From an uncultured Oscillibacter sp. (lineage in GTDB: Bacteria; Bacillota; Clostridia; Oscillospirales; Oscillospiraceae), in the NCBI GenBank assembly GCA_946183175.1, contig CAMHBH010000038.1, positions 1-16,591 of the forward strand: 16,591 nucleotides of DNA, written 5' to 3'. The notes beneath the pieces are model-generated. The model did no database searches and was not told where the DNA came from. It saw only the letters and a program-made list of their open reading frames with translations. Position numbers and translations under genes: made by a program. Positions 6,766 to 13,508 of the stretch are shown here, one piece after another. The stretch's first letter is position 1; each line of letters opens with the position of its first letter.

Positions 6766-6921
6766 ATGATGATGGATGAGTTTGCAGACAACAAAAAGCG
6801 GACACGGAAAAAGAATCTGCGGGGCGTCCTGTCGGAGTACGCAAACCCGGCCCTGATGGAACAGGAGAAAGGGGCGTGGGAACGCGCTGTAATGGAAAAG
6901 TATGGAGAAGCGGATTTATGA
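6766..6921 (+). CDS. Short antitoxin-like protein, possibly an orphan
   Basis: 51 residues beginning MMMDEFADNKKRTRK. The start is set by AAGAAAGG about seven bases upstream of ATG 6766; three consecutive ATG codons follow, so the exact one is uncertain. The C-terminal segment YANPALMEQEKGAWERAVME recalls, from memory, the tail of short antitoxins paired with PIN-domain (VapC) toxins in Firmicutes. No toxin follows: the next gene is on the opposite strand and overlaps its end by 6 bp. It may be an orphan antitoxin or a remnant left beside the dinJ-yafQ pair. It shares the lower-GC block. The function is inferred only. Confidence 0.55.
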   Translation: MMMDEFADNKKRTRKKNLRGVLSEYANPALMEQEKGAWERAVMEKYGEADL

Positions 6922-7671
6922 CAGCGAATCGGCGATGTCGCGGACTTCCGGCCACTGTAAGAACGCCGTCTCAATTCCATACGCCGCCCCGATTCGTAAC
7001 TTGTGCTTTATCGTGTCGGCGTCGTCGAAGAGCACGAAATGCGCCTGTCCGTTGCGCGTACAAGTAAAATAGCGCGCGCACAAGTCCGGCGAAAAGTACA
7101 CCGCCTTCCCGGCCCGCAATTCCTCGAACGCGTCGGCCTCCATCGGCATGCCCTCGCCCGTCGGCGCGGGTAACTGGAAGTCCATTCGTAAACGCTGTAC
7201 GTCCAGCGCTACGCGCTTCCCGCCGCCGCGCCTGCGTAGAATTTCGCTCAAATACTCCTGAAAGTTCCCGCCGGAGACCGCCGTACAGACTAACTCCACG
7301 GCGTCGGGCGCGGCGTCGGCGTAGGTGCCCGGCACGTACAGCGCGCGGCGGCTTTCGCGGAGACGCGTTTCGAGTAGCGCGGCGAAGGCGCGCAAGTCGT
7401 CGCGGGGTTCGGCCTCGAAATCGAGTACCACCCCCCGGTACCCCCGCCGCGCACATTCCCGCGCCACCGCGCCGCACAACGCCTCCGGACGCTCCACAAT
7501 TCCAGCGTCGCGGTCGCTCACCGACATGAAATCGCCGTGTGTCTGTAGGGGCGGGGCCTGCCGCAGTAGTTCCGACTGTCCCCCCACCCGGTAGGCGACG
7601 TGTACGAACCGCCGCCCCCGCCCGACTGCCTCCACGAAGTCCGCCGCCGTCACTGCGTAGTAAAGCTGCAC
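6916..7671 (-). CDS. Hypothetical protein, possible GH18-like TIM barrel
   Basis: 251 residues, no signal peptide or membrane segment. YRGVVLDFE at residues 78-86 looks like the beta4 strand of a family-18-type glycosidase barrel, where an Asp-x-Glu ending holds the acid. GIETAFLQWPEV near the C-terminus fits the last barrel strand with its conserved Trp. Between them, alternating strand/helix segments (FVHVAYRV, RALYVPGTY, GKRVALDVQ, AHFVLFDDA) support a TIM-barrel fold. Family membership is unproven. The protein could be a catalytically dead barrel or one of the spore/cell-wall-related barrels of Clostridia. The start is GTG at 7671, preceded by GGGAAAGGGG at about nine bases. It is divergent from the yqeG-type gene, 62 bp away. 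Confidence 0.7.
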   Translation of the reverse strand: MQLYYAVTAADFVEAVGRGRRFVHVAYRVGGQSELLRQAPPLQTHGDFMSVSDRDAGIVERPEALCGAVARECARRGYRGVVLDFEAEPRDDLRAFAALLETRLRESRRALYVPGTYADAAPDAVELVCTAVSGGNFQEYLSEILRRRGGGKRVALDVQRLRMDFQLPAPTGEGMPMEADAFEELRAGKAVYFSPDLCARYFTCTRNGQAHFVLFDDADTIKHKLRIGAAYGIETAFLQWPEVRDIADSLS

Positions 7672-7733
7672 GACACATTCCCCTTTCCCTCTGGCTTGCC
7701 TTCCCTGAAGAGTATGCGAAAAAGGAGCTTCCT

Positions 7734-8237
7734 ATGTCGCTTTCCCTGATTCCCGCCCGCCTCTACCAGCACTACTCCGACCTTACGCCCGAAGTCCTCG
7801 CGTCTCTGGGCGTCACGCTTCTGCTGAGCGACTTGGACTTTACGTTAGCCCCGAAACGCGTCCGGCGTCCGGACGACCGCCTCCGCGCCTGGATTGCCGA
7901 CCTGCACGCCCACGGCATTACTTTTATGATAGTCTCGAACAACCGCTCGGGGCGGCGGGTACGGGAGTTCTGCGCGGAACTCGGGGTGCCGTATCAGGGA
8001 CACGCCGGGAAGCCGTCGACACGCGGAATCCGGGCCGCGATAGCCCGCGCGGACGCCTCGCGGGAGAGTACCGCCATGCTGGGCGACAAACTCCTGACGG
8101 ACGTACTGGCGGCCAACCGCGCCGAGGTACTGTCGCTGATGGTCGAGCCCTGCGGCGGCGCGGTCACGCCGTGGCAGAAGGTCTTACACGCCCTACAGGA
8201 ACCCTTCAAGGCCGTTTGCCGGCGGAGAATGACGTAA
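7734..8237 (+). CDS. YqeG family HAD IIIA-type phosphatase
   Basis: 167 residues, the usual YqeG size. HAD motif I is LLLSDLDFTLAP with Asp33 and Asp35; the usual DNT is DFT here. Motif II is MIVSNNRS (Ser68). The motif III lysine is in GKPSTRGIR (Lys93), and motif IV is MLGDKLLTDVLAANR (Asp118, Asp123). All catalytic acids are present, so a phosphatase is expected. Family knowledge places it in the cytoplasm, possibly acting on phosphatidylglycerol phosphate or sugar phosphates; the substrate is not determined here. ATG 7734 follows AAAAAGGAG. No promoter was recognised in the 62-bp divergent gap, and no terminator follows before the next promoter. Confidence 0.9.
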   Translation: MSLSLIPARLYQHYSDLTPEVLASLGVTLLLSDLDFTLAPKRVRRPDDRLRAWIADLHAHGITFMIVSNNRSGRRVREFCAELGVPYQGHAGKPSTRGIRAAIARADASRESTAMLGDKLLTDVLAANRAEVLSLMVEPCGGAVTPWQKVLHALQEPFKAVCRRRMT

Positions 8238-8265
8238 ATTTCCCCTTTTCTTTTGCGCCCTTGCA

Positions 8266-8274
8266 TGGTATAAT
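8266..8274 (+). promoter_or_regulatory. Extended -10 promoter, TGG-TATAAT
   Basis: A perfect TATAAT (8269-8274) preceded by TGG. No good -35 is present; only T-rich TTTTCT lies at 17 bp. It should start a transcript near 8281, leaving an 82-base leader before the ATG at 8363. Confidence 0.7.
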
Positions 8275-8292
8275 CTCCCCCGGCCCGTAATA

Positions 8293-8314
8293 CGGAACTT
8301 TCCGAACCCGGAAA
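8293..8314 (+). other. Overlapping inverted repeats in a 5' leader
   Basis: CGGAA-CT-TTCCG (8293-8304) overlaps TTTCCG-AACC-CGGAAA (8299-8314, 6-bp stem, 4-base loop). The two hairpins are mutually exclusive in the leader of the Pro-rich protein gene. There is no U-tract, so it is not a terminator. It could be a stabilising structure or a regulator site. Confidence 0.3.
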
Positions 8315-8362
8315 GCGTCTTACTATCAGCCGATTTCACACGCATACGAAAAGAGGGTTGAC

Positions 8363-9460
8363 ATGAACAAAAAAACCATCATCATCGGGGCCGTCGCGGT
8401 CGTCGCGGTCGCGATTGCCGTCGTAGTCGCCACGCAGTGGGCGCGGCTCAAAACCGTGGCGTCCGTCGCGCAGAATGCCACCATGAACGAGGAACAGGTC
8501 ACGGCCAAGAGTTCGGAGAACGAGCAGATTGTGCAGGAACTCGAACACGACTTCCGGATACCGACCATCGAACTGACCCCCGAAATGGAGGCCGCCATCG
8601 CCGACGGCAGTATGTCACTGGAGGAGGCGGCGTCGCAGTTCCTGACTACCCCGGACAGCGCCGCCGTGTCCGAACCCGCCGCCGAATCGGACGCCGCCCC
8701 CGCGACGGATACGGCTACTTCGCCCGAACCCGTCGCCGACACGGGCACGACCACCGCGCCCGATACGGGTACGACAACCGCGCCCGATACGGGTACGACA
8801 ACCGCGCCGGAGCCGCCCGTGTCCGCCGTGACATCCGAACCCGAACCGGAGCCGCCCGTATCCGCCGCGATACCGGAACCCACGCCGGAACCCCCCGCGC
8901 CTGTCTCGATACCGGAACCGACGCCCGTCGCGATACCGGAACCCGAACCTGTCGCGACGCCCGAACCCGAACCCACCGCGCAGTTGTCCGGGGTGACGGA
9001 AGCCCCCCAAGAGGATACGGAAGCCCCCGAGCAGAATACCGTCGCGCCCGAACCGGAAGCCCCCCAGCAGAATACCGCCGCCCCCGAACCGGAAGCCCCT
9101 CAGCAGAGTGCCGCCGATAAGGCCCAAGCCGAACAGGAGGCCCGCGTACAGAATCTTTTCGCGCAGTTGTACGTTCTCCGCGCCTCCTTCAATACCCAGT
9201 TGGACAACCTCATCGGGGAGTGTATCCAGGAATTTCTCGCGCTTGACCCCGCCGAACAGACCAGAGCCGCCAAAATCCGTATCGTCTACGCCAGAATGGA
9301 CGATGTCACCGCCATGGAGGCCAACTGCGACGCCCAAGTAGAGAGTATCGCCGCCCAGCTCGACGAAATCGACCCCGCCCTCGGCACCAAGGCCAGACAG
9401 TATTACAAGAACGAAAAAGACCTCAAAAAAGCCAGTCTCATCGAAACATACGGGAAATAA
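8363..9460 (+). CDS. Membrane-anchored Pro/Glu-rich repeat protein
   Basis: 365 residues with no recognised domain. A basic MNKKT start is followed by a hydrophobic helix (about 6-24). There is no lipobox or signal-peptidase site, so the protein is probably an N-terminally anchored, extracytoplasmic protein. Residues 40-95 are predicted helical and acidic. Residues 97-250 are a low-complexity stalk rich in Pro, Glu, Ala and Thr, with three DTGTTTAP repeats (126-149) and two 12-residue APEPEAPQQ-type repeats (228-251). Residues 252-365 form a helical, coiled-coil-like domain with two cysteines (288, 322). ATG 8363 follows AAGAGGG. It has its own promoter and a downstream hairpin, so it is likely monocistronic. 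A spacer crossing the cell wall is a reasonable reading of the stalk. The C-terminal domain's partner is unknown. Confidence 0.9.
   Translation: MNKKTIIIGAVAVVAVAIAVVVATQWARLKTVASVAQNATMNEEQVTAKSSENEQIVQELEHDFRIPTIELTPEMEAAIADGSMSLEEAASQFLTTPDSAAVSEPAAESDAAPATDTATSPEPVADTGTTTAPDTGTTTAPDTGTTTAPEPPVSAVTSEPEPEPPVSAAIPEPTPEPPAPVSIPEPTPVAIPEPEPVATPEPEPTAQLSGVTEAPQEDTEAPEQNTVAPEPEAPQQNTAAPEPEAPQQSAADKAQAEQEARVQNLFAQLYVLRASFNTQLDNLIGECIQEFLALDPAEQTRAAKIRIVYARMDDVTAMEANCDAQVESIAAQLDEIDPALGTKARQYYKNEKDLKKASLIETYGK
8738..8809 (+). repeat. Three tandem 24-bp repeats in the Pro-rich gene
   Basis: Each unit encodes DTGTTTAP. Units two and three are nearly identical at the DNA level, differing at the end. 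The first differs at a few third positions. The number of units may vary between strains through slippage. Confidence 0.85.
9044..9115 (+). repeat. Two tandem 36-bp repeats in the Pro-rich gene
   Basis: Units 9044-9079 and 9080-9115 encode APEPEAPQQ followed by NTA or SAA. The DNA differs at only a few positions, so duplication is recent. Confidence 0.8.
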
Positions 9461-9469
9461 GCGCCTTTC

Positions 9470-9497
9470 AGTCTCCCCCGCCGCCGGGGGAGACTTT
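9470..9497 (+). terminator. Terminator-like hairpin after the Pro-rich gene
   Basis: An 11-bp perfect stem, AGTCTCCCCCG with CGGGGGAGACT, a 4-base loop CCGC, and a short TTT after the stem. The U-tract is weak. The rest of the gap up to 9617 shows nothing I can name. Confidence 0.65.
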
Positions 9498-9617
9498 CGC
9501 GCTGTCGCCGACGAAACCCGCACAGCGGAACGGCGGAGGGGGCGTTTCCGAAATGAGCTTCGCGCCGGGGAGGCTTTCCCATGCCGGACACTTTCGCACA
9601 AATTCTGAAAATTCCTC

Positions 9618-9646
9618 TTGCAATCCGTTTCCGGAGGGTGTATAAT
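9618..9646 (+). promoter_or_regulatory. tRNA-Leu promoter, TTGCAA-17-TATAAT
   Basis: -35 TTGCAA (9618-9623), a 17-bp spacer, and perfect TATAAT (9641-9646). It lies ten bases before the mature tRNA 5' end, so the transcript would start almost at the tRNA. Confidence 0.85.
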
Positions 9647-9656
9647 AGCGCTTGCC

Positions 9657-9743
9657 GCCGGTGTGATGGAATTGGTAGACGTGACGGACTCAAAATCCGT
9701 TGGTGGCGACACCGTGTGGGTTCGAGTCCCACCACCGGCACCA
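9657..9743 (+). tRNA. tRNA-Leu (anticodon CAA)
   Basis: A class II tRNA of 87 bases with encoded CCA. The acceptor stem is GCCGGTG (9657-9663) with CACCGGC (9733-9739), discriminator A. The anticodon stem ACGGA/TCCGT has loop CTCAAAA, so the anticodon is CAA, reading UUG. A long variable arm of about 15 bases follows, as expected for Leu. The T arm is GTGGG-TTCGAGT-CCCAC. Confidence 0.95.
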
Positions 9744-9744
9744 C

Positions 9745-9770
9745 GGGCTGTCCCAATCCCGGGACAGCCC
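9745..9770 (+). other. 10-bp hairpin after tRNA-Leu, no U-tract
   Basis: GGGCTGTCCC (9745-9754) pairs with GGGACAGCCC (9761-9770) around a 6-base loop, starting two bases after the encoded CCA. There is no T-run, so it is a poor terminator. It may protect or guide 3' processing, or transcription may continue into tRNA-Arg. Confidence 0.55.
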
Positions 9771-9807
9771 CGTATTCGCCCCGCCGCCAAAAATTTCGGA
9801 AAACCAC

Positions 9808-9836
9808 TTTACAGCCCCGAAAAAATGTGGTATACT
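9808..9836 (+). promoter_or_regulatory. tRNA-Arg promoter, TTTACA-17-TATACT
   Basis: -35 TTTACA (9808-9813), a 17-bp spacer, and TATACT (9831-9836) preceded by TGG. The start site is expected near 9843, 16 bases before the tRNA. Confidence 0.8.
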
Positions 9837-9858
9837 TCCCCTTGTCGTGGCAGTATAC

Positions 9859-9935
9859 GCGCCCGTAGCTCAGTTGGATAGAGTGTCAGACTCCGACTCT
9901 GAAGGTCGTGCGTTCGAATCGCATCGGGCGTACCA
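9859..9935 (+). tRNA. tRNA-Arg (anticodon CCG)
   Basis: 77 bases with encoded CCA. The acceptor is GCGCCCG with CGGGCGT, discriminator A. The D arm is GCTC/GAGT. The anticodon stem TCAGA/TCTGA has loop CTCCGAC, so the anticodon is CCG, reading CGG. The T arm is GTGCG-TTCGAAT-CGCAT. G-U pairs occur at the 1-72, 10-25 and 49-65 positions. Confidence 0.95.
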
Positions 9936-9938
9936 AAA

Positions 9939-9977
9939 GGCGTTCCGGATGGGAAACCTCCGGAACGCCCGCTTTTT
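9939..9977. terminator. Strong, probably bidirectional terminator
   Basis: An 11-bp perfect stem, GGCGTTCCGGA (9939-9949) with TCCGGAACGCC (9959-9969). It is followed by CGCTTTTT on the plus strand and by TTTTGG on the minus strand. It starts three bases after the tRNA-Arg CCA and serves both the tRNA and the convergent gene ending at 10007. Confidence 0.9.
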
Positions 9978-10006
9978 ATCTTCAAAAACTTTCCACTGTC
10001 CGGTTT

Positions 10007-11617
10007 TCATATCGTGTCGCGGAAGACTGTCAGCGCGTCCGGGAAGCCCCGGACTTCGTACACAGTCCGCCCCATGCCGTAGAGCGCCTCCAAAGTCAGC
10101 TCCGACACCCGCCCGCCCGTCGGCACGCAGAACAATTCAAGCCCGTCTTGCGACAGGAAATAGTGGTACCTCGGGCGTAGGTGCGCCTCCTCCACGCCTA
10201 CTACGTGGAAAAATGGCCGCCCGTCCACGTTCACGCTCCCGCTCTCCGGGTACAGTACGAGCACCTCGCCCGTGTCCGAAACCGCGATTCCCGTCTCTTC
10301 CAGCACAATCCGGCACAAGTCCGGGCCGAAAAAGCGCTCGTAGTACCGCCGGAGCGTCTCGCCGTCGAACTCGTCGGTTCGCGCGTCGTAGGCGTAGAAA
10401 CTCCAGTCCTGCCAGCAGAGATAAAGCACGTAGTCCGGCGGGAGTTCCCGGTACCACGCTTCGCCCCGCGCGGCGGACAGTAACTCCCCCAACGCGGAAA
10501 TCTCGGCCCCCGCACCTGTCAGCGGGAATCGTAGGTAATCTTCCCGCGTGGCCCCGGGTTTCAAGTCCCCGCCCTGCGGGAAAAGTCTGCACTCCCGCCG
10601 CTCCGCGAACCCGGCGATTTCCCGCGACAACCGCACTTGCGTGTAGTCCGTGACATATCCGCGTCTGCCGTTGGCCGTATCGCGGGGGCCGTCCCAGCGC
10701 GCCCGGAAACGAAATTCCCCTCGCGTGTCGTACAGGGTATCCCCGCCCTCCGTCACGAACGCAAGCCCGAAATCCCGCTCCATCCAGACGCGAACCTCTT
10801 CCTTCCGGCGCTCCCCTATCACGAGGGAATCCGCGAACAGGTTCAGCACCAGCGCCGCAACCAACAGACACAGTAGCAAAGAAAGCCTCGGCTGCGCGGG
10901 CCCCGCCTCCGGGATACGCTCCCTTAACAGTCGGTACAGCGGCCCGTACTCCCGGGCGACCGGGCGCGTGTCGAACCCGTAGCCCCGGAACAGCGCCGCG
11001 CAGGCCGCCTCCGGAATCTCCGGGCACTCTTCCAGAAAGGCCTCTAACCCGAATACGAAGTCGGGCTGTCCCTTGACGTACCGGAACAACTCGCTCTTGC
11101 GGAATACCTCCCAGAGCGGCGCTTCCGCCCCGCCCGACACCAACTCCTCAATCAGCGACAGCGCGCGCATGACCCCTATCCATACAAGCGCCGTCTCCGC
11201 CGTGTCGCGGGGCGGCGTCGGCCTCCAGGCGTTGTATCGGAGAATGTTCTTCTGCCGCAACGCCCATAACTTTTGGAATCTCCGCCCGCGCTCCTCCGCC
11301 GCGCCCTCCGCGAACAGCCGCTCGAAATCCCATTCCCGTACGGGCTCCGTCTCAGAAGGGGGCCTGTCTGGCTCCGTCGCGGCGCTTTCCGGTTCCGGTA
11401 CGGCCTCCGCCGTGTCGGGTTGGGGCGTCTCCGGCTCCGGTACGGCCTCCCGCCGCGCTATCCGGCACGCCGCCTGATACGCGCTGTGCAACCGCTGGAA
11501 CCCCTCCGGATTCTCCTCCGGACGCGCCCCCTTTAACCGCTCCGCGTAGGCGCGGCGAATCGCGGGAAGTTCCACGGGGCCCGGCAAACCCAGTTCCTCC
11601 CACGGCCAGTTGTTCAT
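10007..11617 (-). CDS. Membrane protein with J-like N-terminal domain
   Basis: 536 residues from the ATG at 11617, which follows GGAGG by seven bases and overlaps the Hsp70 stop in ATGA, so translational coupling is expected. Residues 1-55 look like a J domain (WPWEELGLPGP, IRRAYAERLKGARPEENPEGF, RLHSAYQAA). The HPD triad is replaced by Arg-Pro-Glu (32-34). Residues 56-95 are a Pro/Glu linker with EAVPEPE twice. A helical region (97-235) leads to one membrane segment (about 245-265, LSLLLCLLVAALVLNLF). The remaining roughly 270 residues match nothing I know. It could be a dedicated, membrane-bound partner of the Hsp70 upstream. HPD loss argues against ordinary ATPase stimulation, though such J-like heads may still bind. 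Topology is uncertain, as basic residues flank both sides of the segment. The terminator at 9939-9977 follows. Confidence 0.85.
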   Translation of the reverse strand: MNNWPWEELGLPGPVELPAIRRAYAERLKGARPEENPEGFQRLHSAYQAACRIARREAVPEPETPQPDTAEAVPEPESAATEPDRPPSETEPVREWDFERLFAEGAAEERGRRFQKLWALRQKNILRYNAWRPTPPRDTAETALVWIGVMRALSLIEELVSGGAEAPLWEVFRKSELFRYVKGQPDFVFGLEAFLEECPEIPEAACAALFRGYGFDTRPVAREYGPLYRLLRERIPEAGPAQPRLSLLLCLLVAALVLNLFADSLVIGERRKEEVRVWMERDFGLAFVTEGGDTLYDTRGEFRFRARWDGPRDTANGRRGYVTDYTQVRLSREIAGFAERRECRLFPQGGDLKPGATREDYLRFPLTGAGAEISALGELLSAARGEAWYRELPPDYVLYLCWQDWSFYAYDARTDEFDGETLRRYYERFFGPDLCRIVLEETGIAVSDTGEVLVLYPESGSVNVDGRPFFHVVGVEEAHLRPRYHYFLSQDGLELFCVPTGGRVSELTLEALYGMGRTVYEVRGFPDALTVFRDTI

Positions 11618-13332
11618 ACGTCGTCCTCCGGCTCCTCGCCGTCCGGCCACCCGTTCTGCAAGTACGCCTCCACCTCGTCGAAAAACCGGGCCGCCGTCCG
11701 GCGCGCGCTCGCTATCTTTAACGGGTCCTGCGTCGCCATCTGCGCCTGAAACCAGTCCAGCATTTGCCCGACCTGGTAGCGTGCCCGCCCCACTGTCACG
11801 GCGTACAGCCGCTCCCCGCGCGCCGTGATTTCGCGGTTCACGGCCTGTTCGCGCGGGTGTAATTTCAGCTTTTCCAGTTCCAACAGACGCGCCCTGACTT
11901 CCTCCTCCGTCATGTCGCCGTTGCGCAACAGCAGGCGCGTACTCTCCCCTACGTCGTTCACCGCCTCCGCCTCGAATAGGCCGTTCACGTCGTAGGTAAA
12001 GCGTATCCGTATGGACTGCTCCCCCGCCGGGGCCGGGGGCACCGACAGTTCCATTTTCCCCAGATACGTGTTATCGGCGCAGTAGCGGTTCTCGCCCTGG
12101 TAAATCCGGATTTCTACTTTGTCCTGGTTGTCGCGCGTCGTGCTGTAGACGCCCATCCGGCTCGTCGGCAACACGCTGTTGCGCTCGATAATCGGCGACA
12201 TCAACAGCCGCCCCGGCTCGCTCTGGTTGATGACATCCACGCCCAGCGTAAACGGGCAAATGTCCGTCAGAATCAGGTCGCGCAAGTCCTTGGCGTACTC
12301 CTTCATGCCCGCGCAGATACCCACGCCCAGCGCTATCGCCGTGTCCGGCGGGTACTTCCGCACCGGCTCCTTTTTCAGAAAGCGCGAAATGTACGAGCGC
12401 ACCGTCGGCATGCGGCTGGAACCGCCGACTAAAATCAAATCGTCTAATTCACTTGGCGGCATTCCGGCGTCGAGAAACACCTTCCTGACCGGGGCCGTCA
12501 TGCGCCGGAACAGCCCCCCGCACTTGCGCAGCAACCATTCGCTCGTCAGAATCAGCGACGCCGAGATTTCCCCGTCCATGACCGACATTAGCACCGGCTC
12601 CCGACTGCTTAGCGCCACTTTGCACACTTCCGCCTGATGGAGTAGATTCCCGCGCTGTCGCGGGGTCAGGCGGTTCCATTCCAGGCCGCAGTCCTGACAG
12701 AACGCCCGCGCAATCGCGGCGTCGAAGTCGCGCCCGCCAAGGTGTACGTCCCCGCTCACCGCCACCACGCTGACGACATTCTCGAACATCTCCACCAGCG
12801 AAACGTCCAAAGTACCGCCGCCGAAATCGAATACCAGTATCAGTTTCTGCTCGTCCTCCCCGACGCGCTCCCCGGCCACCGCCGCCGCCGACGGCTCATT
12901 CAACAGCCGCTCGACCCTCAATCCGGCCAAGGCCGCCGCGCGTTTCGTCGCGGCGCGCTGTCCCTCCGCGAAGTACGCCGGGACACTTACGACCGCTTCC
13001 GTCACCGCCTCGCCCAAATAACGCTCCGCGTCCTCGCGCAGAGAACGCAGTACGAACGACGACAGCTCCTCCGGACTGAACTCGTGTTCCCCCAGACGAA
13101 ACCGCCGTCCGGTACCCATGTCGCGCTTGAACCCCGCCGCGCTCCTGTCCGGGTGGGACACCAGCCGTTCTTTCGCGGCCTGTCCGACTAAAATCGTGCC
13201 GTCGTCCTCCACGCTGACCGCGCTCGGCGTCATGTACTCCCCCGCCGCGTTCGGAATCAGCTCTACCCGGTGATTCCGCCATACCGCCGCAAGCGAATTT
13301 GTCGTGCCCAAATCGATTCCAATAATTGCCAT
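11614..13332 (-). CDS. Hsp70 family protein (accessory DnaK-like chaperone)
   Basis: 572 residues. The nucleotide-binding domain is complete in its signatures: DLGTTNS (7-13), FKRDMG with the catalytic-type Lys69, LNEPSAAA, DFGGGTLD (169-176), GDVHLGGRDFD and GGSSRMP (303-309). The inter-domain linker and start of the substrate domain (LRDLILTDICPFTLGVDV, about 350-367) come some 35 residues earlier than in E. coli DnaK. A beta substrate domain runs to about 470, and a shortened helical lid follows (474-560). The end is PDGEEPEDDV rather than EEVD. So it is a divergent paralogue, not the main dnaK of a grpE-dnaK-dnaJ operon, none of which is nearby. The ATG at 13332 follows GGGAGG by five bases. 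No CIRCE element was seen. The next gene, a J-like membrane protein, overlaps by 4 bp and is its probable partner. Confidence 0.93.
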   Translation of the reverse strand: MAIIGIDLGTTNSLAAVWRNHRVELIPNAAGEYMTPSAVSVEDDGTILVGQAAKERLVSHPDRSAAGFKRDMGTGRRFRLGEHEFSPEELSSFVLRSLREDAERYLGEAVTEAVVSVPAYFAEGQRAATKRAAALAGLRVERLLNEPSAAAVAGERVGEDEQKLILVFDFGGGTLDVSLVEMFENVVSVVAVSGDVHLGGRDFDAAIARAFCQDCGLEWNRLTPRQRGNLLHQAEVCKVALSSREPVLMSVMDGEISASLILTSEWLLRKCGGLFRRMTAPVRKVFLDAGMPPSELDDLILVGGSSRMPTVRSYISRFLKKEPVRKYPPDTAIALGVGICAGMKEYAKDLRDLILTDICPFTLGVDVINQSEPGRLLMSPIIERNSVLPTSRMGVYSTTRDNQDKVEIRIYQGENRYCADNTYLGKMELSVPPAPAGEQSIRIRFTYDVNGLFEAEAVNDVGESTRLLLRNGDMTEEEVRARLLELEKLKLHPREQAVNREITARGERLYAVTVGRARYQVGQMLDWFQAQMATQDPLKIASARRTAARFFDEVEAYLQNGWPDGEEPEDDV

Positions 13333-13359
13333 ATACGCCTCCCGGTGAAGACATACGAT

Positions 13360-13378
13360 GCCTGTCTGCCAAACAGGC
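13360..13378. promoter_or_regulatory. Dyad at the hsp70 start site, possible operator
   Basis: GCCTGT-N7-ACAGGC, read on the minus strand, spans the predicted +1 (about 13374). Because the left arm is only partly transcribed, a DNA-binding site is more likely than an RNA hairpin. Confidence 0.4.
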
Positions 13379-13380
13379 CC

Positions 13381-13409
13381 ATTATACCCGAAATTCCTTT
13401 ATTTTGCAA
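13381..13409 (-). promoter_or_regulatory. hsp70 operon promoter, TTGCAA-17-TATAAT
   Basis: On the minus strand, -35 TTGCAA (13409-13404), a 17-bp spacer and perfect TATAAT (13386-13381). This is a strong sigma-A promoter with a leader of about 40 bases. Confidence 0.85.
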
Positions 13410-13508
13410 CCGGGAATCGCGGAAACGCCCGTCCGCGTCGGAAGGCAGGGAACTTTGTCAGACGCATAGGCCCGGGGCAAAAGGGCCAAGAGAAACTCGC
13501 GGGGCGGC

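Noticed and set aside
8738..9115. Short tandem repeats considered as a CRISPR array
   Set aside because: The units are contiguous, in frame and without spacers; they encode protein repeats.
8615..9790. A minus-strand frame of 391 codons over the Pro-rich gene and tRNA-Leu
   Set aside because: It runs through a tRNA and mirrors the repeats of the plus-strand gene, giving Gly/Arg-rich noise.
13333..13410. CIRCE element upstream of the Hsp70 gene
   Set aside because: Neither the TTAGCACTC nor the GAGTGCTAA arm is present; the dyad found has a different sequence.
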